From assembly GCF_932276165.1 (NCBI RefSeq), contig NC_063993.1:7512001-7576000 (forward strand): a DNA stretch of 64,000 nucleotides, written 5' to 3'. The notes beneath the pieces were generated by a model. It was not told where the DNA came from. It searched no databases and saw only the letters and a program-made list of their open reading frames with translations. The translations under genes and the position numbers were made by a program. The first letter of the stretch is position 1; the number at the start of each line of letters is the position of its first letter. This document shows positions 59,301-64,000 of this stretch, piece by piece. This stretch comes from Plutella xylostella. Its lineage: Eukaryota > Arthropoda > Insecta > Lepidoptera > Plutellidae.

Positions 59301-62300
59301 GCTTTGACTTGGCGATCTCAATGTCGCCGTCCCCGACATACTCAAACAACTTCAGCCGCAGATATTCTGTGGACGCCACTTCTACTGCTACTTGAGCTCT
59401 GAAAGAATATTAAGTACCTATTTTACCACGAATTTAAAATTAAATGTAAGATAAAATCACAGTCACAGTAACACTGTGCTTTGTAATGGGTACTTACAAT
59501 ACTTTATTAGTTTATTTTATTGGTTTCAATGAATGAAATGATGAACAAGAAAATATACCATGTCAGAGTCAGGAAAACTTTTTTTGGTGTTTCAACTTAT
59601 CGTTGAGTTGAAATCTATATCCAGAATAATAAACGACAAACAATCGAAGATAATGTTTCAAAGATTAGTTAAATGATGCTACATAAATTATGCTGTCGCG
59701 ATTAAATCTTTGTATAATTGATTTCTCAGATAACATTTATCAGGCTATTGAAAAGTCAGAGCTTTTACTTATACGTTACACTCATACAAAATATGAAAGC
59801 CGCCACTTACTTCTGGCTCTTCTTGCCGAACGTGGCGCTCTCCTGGCACACGGGCGGGTGCCACGGCAGCTCGTGCTCGCGGGACACCGGCACGCCTATC
59901 ATCTCCGTCAGTAAGGATTTTATCCTGCAAAAACGTTAGTTAATTATAGTGAGTAAGCACAATTTTTTCAATAACCAGACAAAAGCTATGTAAAAGTTAT
60001 CTGGAGAATAATTCGGATGCTGTCGTGCCTGAAAGTTTGTATTAGACAATGGCAGCAACAATTTTATTCGTGTGATAACACTTATCAGCCCTTAGGGTAG
60101 TTAGAAGTGAGTTTTTTTTGTTTTGGAACGGTTGTAAAACATGAGAAAAATAAGCCAATTACTTGTGTGCAGGGTGAAATTTTATCAGAGATTTTTCCAT
60201 GCGCATGACAATGTACCATTCATACTAATCATCTTTATTGCGTATATATTCTTATATCATGTACCTACATTCTACTCATGAACTCTTACCTTAGGCCCTT
60301 ATTCTCAAAGGGTAAAAATACTGGGTAAATTAGTTCTAAATTCTTTGGTTGTTCAATACTTCTACAAAATGTATGTGTTGGCCAATCTGGCTCAGTGTCA
60401 AATGCTTCCTTATTTCGATGTACCTTCATGTTATTTGGATATCTGAAAAATATGTTTTCATTATAAGTACCTACTAATAAAGCGATTTTATTGAAGCCTC
60501 TCGGAAACAATGTACAGGGTATTTTATGTATGTATGTACAGTTTTTTTCTTTAAAATCGATTAGAAAAGTATCCAGAATAAAACTTACAAAACCACACCA
60601 CCTTCAAATTCAAACATATCATTATCTGCTGAACTTGCAGCTTTAGACTTTTCAGAAGTTTTCTGTTTTTCATTTTTGGCTGCAATGGAAATAATATAAG
60701 TAAGACTTAAGTAATTTCACTACCCAAGATACTAAAACCATAAAAACAACCATTAACCCAACTTACCATGTGAAACATCAGAAAATTCAGGCGTCGGGCC
60801 AATTTCCTTCTTAATACTGCCATCATTAATGACTATTTCATCAGGGGTGACCAAGTCAGACACCATGTCAGCATGTTTCTCAATATGCTTGACTAGTCTT
60901 TGGAAGCTATAAGCTGATTCTACGGCCTGCACCCCTCTCTCGCCCATCCATTTACTATTGTACATGGGCCCGTCGAGGAAGTATGATATAAGGGAGTTTT
61001 TGTCTCCCTCTTTCTTTAACTCTTTTATATTCAGCCCGGTGAGCTCTGACATTTTCTCGCAGTTCTTTTCTACGTTTCTGTAGTCTAAAATGGAGTAGAT
61101 ATAACAATATGTAAATATTGATTTTATTTTATTTTTTACTTTGTAAAAATAAATAGCTTGCTGTCGACTTAGTTTACTGGCGATAAATACATGACAAGGT
61201 CAATACCATATTTGTGTAACGAAACTTGTGAACTTCTATCTATTGCCAAATATAAATAAATACTTATGATGGCCAGTATTATACTAGTCATTTTGATTAC
61301 CAAAATCATCATGATGCTTCATAGTCCTGAGAAATGCAGCTTGTGATTTTAACCAAATGGCTTCCCTCTGACTGTACTCCAATAGTTCAATACGTAATTT
61401 ATCCAGTAACCTGAAATTAAAAACAGAGCTCTTATTTATCAGCTAATAAAAAAAAATAGGCTTTAATGTCCATCAACAAACAAGTTAATATTGGAAATAA
61501 TAAGGGGAATCCTGATCTAGTAATATTTAACTTACTCCTGGATAATCTTCATTTTCACCAACAAGGTGCTGTGGCACAAAACACCATGTTTATATTTCTT
61601 TGCCAAGTCGAACTTGGCATCTCTTTTGAGGCACAAGTCAAAGTGCCTCATAGAGTTGTTGAAATCACCAGCCACAGCATACGCACTGCCGAGCATGAAG
61701 TGATTGACTGCAACGTGCGGTGCGTGGTCCACTGCAGCAGATAGTACAATCAATGCATCTTCTGGTTTCTTACTACGGTGGAATATTGTGCCCATACTCA
61801 ACAAGGCAATGTCTTTGTATACCCTGTAAAGTAGAAACATTTATTTTTGATGTACATCATTGCAGAATGTGTTGTCTGTGTACAAGTTTGTAATATCATA
61901 TTAATGTTGTAAGGGCCCATACATTTTGTGAATTTAATTATGAAAGAAAACAGTTACCTTGGAGCATAGTGCACTGCTCTGCGACTGCACTCTACAGCTT
62001 TCGGAGCATTTCCTCTCACTCGCCAGTACAAAGACGCTATGTTATAATGAAGCCATGAAGAACTGTTTAGACGCAACATGTTGGCCGCCCAGTGGCCAAA
62101 TTGATCTATGTTCATTATGGGTGATATTTGCTCAGGGAGAGATAGTTCAGCTGGTACTGTTAAATTATCACGCTGTATCATAGCCTAAAACCGAAAAGTT
62201 ATTACAAATTATTTTAGCTTTGTAAGACTTGTTGACTTATTGACTATATAAGTACTTTTTTTTTTCGAATTCGGTACAAAATAGGGCTTACCTCCAAGTG

Positions 62301-62907
62301 TTCAAATGCAAACATGCTAAAAGTCAAAGAAGATATCTTTTTGCAGTCAGGGACATCTGTGTCTTGTCCATAATGTGGTGTAGAAAGCTTGAACTCTTCA
62401 TCCGGAATATTCCTGGACTTGCCATCCTCTAGTACGGAAACATACCAGTCCATTTGATTCAGAGGTCCAGACTTCATACAGTTCTTATCATGTGCTAACT
62501 GTGCCTGAACATCTGAATCTCGCTCTAAATCCGCCCACAGCTGCCTTATGTAGTCCTTTCTTTTGAATAGGTCATGATATAGATTGATAATATTCTCCCA
62601 ACGAGTGTCTTGGTTGAGAAAGGCCAGTAGATCGTATGGATTTGCCATTTCGAAAGGTGAATCCAGCTGTAATATAAATTAAGTAAGAACTTTTACAAAT
62701 GCAATTACATGCTTTGTATTTCGAGGTGTATGAATTCGTTACTACTGTGGGTGTACAAGGAGTAGTATTTAGCGTAAACGGAAGCTGTTATCATACCTTG
62801 GGCTGAATGAGACCATTCTCAGTGACCATCCAATGTGTAGAGGCGCGAATACGTATTGTAAACAAACTAAATAACCACACAATTCGTATGCACTTCATCG
62901 TTGCCAT
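50212..62907 (-). CDS. TTC17: TTC17 orthologue, tetratricopeptide repeat protein 17 (18 coding exons)
   Basis: Exons, 5' to 3' on minus: 62907-62797, 62666-62292, 62184-61958, 61823-61536, 61410-61301, 61084-60767, 60679-60589, 60442-60290, 59924-59811, 59398-58813, 58467-58302, 56950-56831, 56449-56243, 55767-55659, 54843-54624, 52455-52298, 50807-50702, 50355-50212. Total 3,603 nt, 1,200 aa plus TAG. All introns are GT-AG and all phases agree. Family marks: signal-peptide-like N-terminus followed by THWMVTENG, PDC-K motif before the first TPR block, FENKGLR, IYWRVRGN, and a C-terminal TPR (YEQAISMYRYSL). The human protein is of similar length (about 1,140 aa) and is linked to actin assembly and ciliogenesis through C2CD3. 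Role here is inferred from that. Confidence 0.95.
50702..50807 (-). CDS. TTC17: TTC17 exon 17
   Basis: 106 nt, residues 1118-1153: QTKLEDAKDIAYLLFYLSPK then LEAFLVAVSHTYL. TPR helices. Donor TTG|GTAAGT, phase 0. Confidence 0.9.
51059..51119. mobile_element. 61-bp TA-flanked MITE (CAGGGTGTTGCA family)
   Basis: CAGGGTGTTGCA ... TGCAACACCCTG, exact 12-bp inverted ends between TA dinucleotides, in a TTC17 intron. It is the smallest of three copies with the internal GGTATACTAAGCCGAAA word. Confidence 0.75.
51130..52018 (+). mobile_element. 5'-truncated LINE (CR1/Jockey-like) in a TTC17 intron
   Basis: The open frame 51281-51673 reads RIERAQRAVLKVSTYRTFRY ... LYESCKVLTVRQLFI ... SYEDTDNLLTIVK, the C-terminal part of a LINE reverse-transcriptase ORF. 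A 3' UTR with GAATAAATATTCT and an (ATTCT)n tail ends near 52018. Opposite strand to the host gene. Inactive. Confidence 0.8.
52018..52210 (+). repeat. Dispersed repeat, copy 3 (CCACCACGCTGGTCC family)
   Basis: Directly follows the LINE tail. Aligns with 31925-32125 and, reversed, with 48420-48590. Ends with a CACGATGTTTTCCTTCACCG segment common in moth repeats. Confidence 0.6.
52298..52455 (-). CDS. TTC17: TTC17 exon 16 (Ala-rich TPR)
   Basis: 158 nt, residues 1066-1118: RPRDWLAALTAGWWCGAAGH then AARCLLAAAALADERHSRQP. TPR spacing is kept but composition is extremely Ala/GC-rich. Acceptor CCTTAG, donor AT|GTGAGT. Confidence 0.9.
52614..54080. mobile_element. 1,467-bp mariner-like non-autonomous element
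   Basis: Ends CAGGGTGTTAACTTAATTGC and (inverse) CAGGGTGTTAACTAGAATGC, imperfect over about 38 bp, with TA on both sides that collapses to one TA in the uninterrupted SINE. No transposase seen. It contains a further 127-bp MITE at 53446. Confidence 0.8.
53446..53572. mobile_element. 127-bp MITE nested in the mariner-like element
   Basis: Termini CTGCGTACAGACCGGCC and (inverse) ATGCGTACAGACCGGCCC, flanked by CTTTAG at 53440-53445 and 53573-53578. It was inserted after the larger element formed. Confidence 0.7.
54624..54843 (-). CDS. TTC17: TTC17 exon 15
   Basis: 220 nt, residues 992-1065: LPIEITALPPSSKKIPECRL ... LDPAGWEPVLGLMHQLADTF ... LGAKIAKYVDT. Ends at the start of the C-terminal TPR block. 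Phase 2 in, 0 out. Confidence 0.92.
55308..55379 (-). pseudogene. Partial duplicate of TTC17 exon 14
   Basis: About 70 bp matching 55653-55723 with only a few changes. It includes the exon 14 end and its donor (CG|GTAGGG) but no acceptor. It is bordered by AGTGTATAGCTACTT on both sides (55263-55277 and 55378-55392). Unlikely to be spliced in because the 5' part of the exon is missing. Confidence 0.8.
55393..55652 (+). mobile_element. tRNA-derived SINE between exon 14 and its partial duplicate
   Basis: Box A (TGGCGTAGTGGTTAGTGA), box B (GGTTCGTTTCCCG), body with CTCGGGTCTTGGGTG and GATGGCCGTGTGTGAGATGT, and an AT-rich tail. Opposite orientation to TTC17. Confidence 0.8.
55659..55767 (-). CDS. 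TTC17: TTC17 exon 14
   Basis: 109 nt, residues 956-992: EELDLREEDCPYQHLQLGYW then LHIISYRQLLIDANIR. Acceptor TTACAG, donor CG|GTAGGG. A partial duplicate of its 3' end lies at 55308-55379 beyond a SINE. Confidence 0.92.
56243..56449 (-). CDS. TTC17: TTC17 exon 13
   Basis: 207 nt, residues 887-956: STLVRMLELKGNGIQLSGAP ... KKLEREAHQANYDRM ... AISPCRDRPCS. Charged helical segment. Phase 1 in and out. Confidence 0.9.
56831..56950 (-). CDS. TTC17: TTC17 exon 12
   Basis: 120 nt, residues 847-887: LGEGDICTQVEPGVSMVCER then DGSNCHMTNIQCFSNKEK. Four Cys within 36 residues suggest disulfides in a lumenal or secreted region, in line with the signal-like N-terminus. Confidence 0.9.
56951..57540. other. 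TTC17 intron 11, part with repeat debris
   Basis: GACAGACAGACAG at about 57027 and the GGAGGATCCTCCGACCAGGC region (about 57230-57300) look like old mobile-element pieces. The minus-strand open frame across 56974-57402 has no recognisable domain. Confidence 0.4.
57551..57594. repeat. Perfect 44-bp palindrome at the edge of the minisatellite
   Basis: GTTTTTATATGGCCCACTGC... with 22-bp arms and no spacer. Its centre, GGCCCACTGCTGCAGCAG, matches TTC17 exon 11 at 58327-58344, so the palindrome was probably seeded by an inverted copy of exon sequence. Confidence 0.85.
57605..58325. repeat. 37-bp minisatellite copying the exon 11 / intron 11 splice junction
   Basis: ACCTAGATCC occurs at 57618, 57655, 57691, 57728, 57765, 57802 (variant), 57839 (split), 58191, 58228, 58263 and 58300; the last is the real junction. 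Each unit, read on minus, is GACTGTTCCAGAAGGATCTA then G|GTAAGAAAC, so each carries the exon end and a good 5' splice site. When the MITE (312 bp) and its 3-bp duplication are removed, the period is 36-37 bp throughout except one 35-bp step. Confidence 0.92.
57844..58155. mobile_element. Harbinger-like MITE, copy 2 (312 bp, inside the minisatellite)
   Basis: Same termini as 27109-27466 (GGGGCCGTCCATTAATCACG...), flanked by CTA at 57841-57843 and 58156-58158. It interrupts the seventh repeat unit, so the minisatellite was there first. Confidence 0.88.
58302..58467 (-). CDS. TTC17: TTC17 exon 11 (ends in the amplified splice junction)
   Basis: 166 nt, residues 792-847: PSINFMIAQLNMVKKHRNTQ ... 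RTLLQQWACRLFQKDLG. Its last 28 nt plus donor (CTAG|GTAAGA) are the unit of the 37-bp minisatellite that fills the following intron. The first donor in the array is taken because it alone keeps phase 1 to exon 12 without added sequence. Confidence 0.88.
58813..59398 (-). CDS. TTC17: TTC17 exon 10 (middle TPR block)
   Basis: 586 nt, residues 596-791, the longest exon. After a helical lead (EVASTEYLRLKLFEYVGDGD), about 65 residues are rich in aromatic and aliphatic residues (LYNIYFELVFARYLTFALK; AIIFFMQFSNNN). Then come WLLYTVSSIYWRVRGN and KDIALTSLASVYLEMGYFEE, clear TPR units. Donor GAG|GTTAGT, phase 0. Confidence 0.92.
59811..59924 (-). CDS. TTC17: TTC17 exon 9
   Basis: 114 nt, residues 558-596: IKSLLTEMIGVPVSREHELP then WHPPVCQESATFGKKSQ. 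GC-rich codons, phase 2 in and out. Confidence 0.9.
60290..60442 (-). CDS. TTC17: TTC17 exon 8 (FENKGLR)
   Basis: 153 nt, residues 507-558: YPNNMKVHRNKEAFD ... LIYPVFLPFENKGLR. The PxENKGLR motif matches vertebrate TTC17 and fixes the orthology of the middle region. Confidence 0.92.
60589..60679 (-). CDS. TTC17: TTC17 exon 7
   Basis: 91 nt, residues 477-507: NEKQKTSEKSKAASSADND then MFEFEGGVV. Acceptor TTGCAG, donor TT|GTAAGT, phase 1 in, 2 out. Confidence 0.85.
60767..61084 (-). CDS. TTC17: TTC17 exon 6
   Basis: 318 nt, residues 371-477: DYRNVEKNCEKMSELTGLN ... SFQRLVKHIEKHADMVSDLV ... GPTPEFSDVSHG. Low-complexity linker between TPR blocks. Phase 1 in and out. Confidence 0.88.
61301..61410 (-). 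CDS. TTC17: TTC17 exon 5 (helical linker)
   Basis: 110 nt, residues 334-371. Starts by completing Glu, then LLDKLRIELLEYSQREAIW and LRTMKHHDDF. A charged helix in the same place as the long coiled linker of the vertebrate protein. Confidence 0.88.
61536..61823 (-). CDS. TTC17: TTC17 exon 4 (TPR block)
   Basis: 288 nt, residues 238-334. KDIALLSMGTIFHRSKKPED and VAVNHFMLGSAYAVAGDFNN are consecutive TPR units. Phase 2 in and out, donor GA|GTAAGT. Confidence 0.93.
61958..62184 (-). CDS. TTC17: TTC17 exon 3 (first TPR)
   Basis: 227 nt, residues 163-238. Contains SSSWLHYNIASLYWRVRGN and a TPR helix pair ending HYAPR. Phase 0 in, 2 out. Confidence 0.93.
62292..62666 (-). CDS. TTC17: TTC17 exon 2
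   Basis: 125 codons, residues 38-162: LDSPFEMANPYDLLAFLNQ ... DVPDCKKISSLTFSMFAFEH. Begins after TTACAG, ends GAG|GTAAGC, phase 0/0. The D(V)PDC-K-I segment precedes the first TPR block in TTC17 proteins. Confidence 0.93.
62797..62907 (-). CDS. TTC17: TTC17 exon 1 (signal peptide, THWMVTENG)
   Basis: 37 codons. ATG 62907 (MATMKC) is chosen as the first in-frame Met; a second Met is three codons on (62898). IVWLFSLFTI is a hydrophobic signal-like core ending near RASTHW. THWMVTENG is the conserved TTC17 start of the mature region. Phase 0 donor AAG|GTATGA. Confidence 0.9.
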
Positions 62908-64000
62908 GATATTATCCCTGTCTTTAGTCTGACCACATTTCTTCGTGTTAAATAATTCACAATTCTATAATTTTAGAGCATTTAATACACACAATTTTAT
63001 GATTTAGGTTCGTCCGACAGAAGCGAAAATGTTTTTCTTACTGACATTGACAGATCATGATGACAGACGTTTTGGCAATGACATTGACAGATCGATAATG
63101 AGACCCTGTTGGGTAGGAATTTTATCTAATAGGCCCTGTTGGGAAGGATTTTTATTTATATTTTATGTATCTATGAATAATGATGATCGAAAAACTGATG
63201 AAAATCTTTCTAAGGTGATATTATTATTCCTTTTTTTTCTACACGGTGAAAGGTATTTTATCTTGTTCAGAATTGTTAGGGGAGCCCTTGCACACGTATA
63301 TAAATATTTAGATATAAGCGTTCCATGCAGTTTAACTGTTATAAAAAAGACGTTTGAATGAGGAACGTATAAGTACAGAACCACAAGCCGAATCGGACGA
63401 TAGATATTGGTAGGTAAACTAGATAAGTACTTTATGTATACTTACTGCCCTACTGTTGAATAGGTAGGTCTCTTCATAGAATCTCTCTAGGATATGAATT
63501 GGGATCCACTTTAGACTTTAAGAGTGTAAAAACTTAGGTCTCATGACAAGGTACTTAGTTAGTTAGGTATCGGTAACCGATCAGTATGATTAATTTCGTT
63601 GGTAGGTTACTTTTACTTAGGACCTACCTGCCTTACCTGCTGAGTAATGACGTAGCAACGTAGAAAATTCTTGTTTCATTATTTAGGTGCTTAATGCCTG
63701 TTAGGTAAATAGTAGGTAGGTACGTTTAACTAATACTAAATGCACGTTGTTGCCACAATTGATTAACTGCCAACTAGAGCCAACATATTTGAGAATTCAG
63801 AAAGAAATTATTTGGCCATTAGGCTTATTTACAAAGAACAGCTGACCTTTTACAACGACACAATATTTAATGCATTACGGCCTACATACTTCGTCGAACA
63901 TCTAGCTACATTTACGTAGGTGGGTGTGCATAGAAGTGAGGGGCAGTAGGGGTACGCATCCCTCCAGCTAGGGTGAAAGTGCGCAGGTCCAAATAACCTC
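62908..64000. other. TTC17 upstream region, no further gene seen
   Basis: The TTC17 leader and promoter should lie within the first few hundred bases, but no TATA box or clear initiator stands out. The rest is AT-rich with TACCTACC-type words. Open frames at 63029-63384 look random. Confidence 0.4.

Overview
The window reads as a piece of a moth or butterfly (Lepidoptera) nuclear genome. It is AT-rich and intron-rich, carries many short palindromic DNA transposons and tRNA-headed SINEs, has a Lep1-like repeat, and is full of TACCTACC-type runs. The species cannot be told from the sequence. Two host genes are readable, both on the minus strand. They are separated by about 41 kb of transposon-rich DNA in which I recognise no host coding exon.

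Left end (1-8.9 kb): the 5' two thirds of troponin I (wupA family), the inhibitory subunit of the muscle thin-filament switch. Running down the minus strand are a probable 5'UTR exon (about 8925-8861), the start exon (MADDE), an 18-nt microexon (KKKLEE), two constant exons, a cluster of FOUR 101-nt alternative exons encoding the same stretch of the troponin T-binding helix, and the first constant exon after them. The remaining 3' exons lie beyond base 1. All exon phases agree, and any one of the four alternatives joins in frame to both neighbours.

11.0-16.6 kb: a structurally complete DIRS-like tyrosine-recombinase retrotransposon (5,553 bp). It has 161-bp inverted terminal repeats, an internal complementary region that joins copies of the two outer ends, a gag ORF, an RT/RNase H/methylase-like ORF and an intact recombinase ORF. 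The RT ORF is broken by a 234-bp insertion and by a one-base frameshift in a T6 run.

16.6-50.2 kb: intergenic DNA built from layers of mobile elements. These include hAT-, Harbinger- and mariner-like non-autonomous elements with recognisable target duplications, several near-perfect hairpin MITEs, 5'-truncated CR1/Jockey-like LINEs and tRNA-derived SINEs. There is also a 2,016-bp TIR element with repeated internal sites and a TIR element carrying an acidic ORF. GC-rich islands at 29-30 and 33.8-34.7 kb hold a cluster of perfect TGACGTCA octamers.

50.2-62.9 kb: a complete 18-coding-exon gene for a TTC17 orthologue (tetratricopeptide repeat protein 17, 1,200 aa), read from ATG at 62907 to TAG at 50212, with every intron phase consistent. 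Its introns hold the oddest structures in the window. A 37-bp minisatellite amplifies the exon 11/intron junction, so about ten copies of the 5' splice site follow the real one, and a Harbinger-like MITE later landed inside it. A partial duplicate of exon 14 sits across a SINE. A mariner-like element splits another SINE. 63-64 kb shows nothing recognisable.
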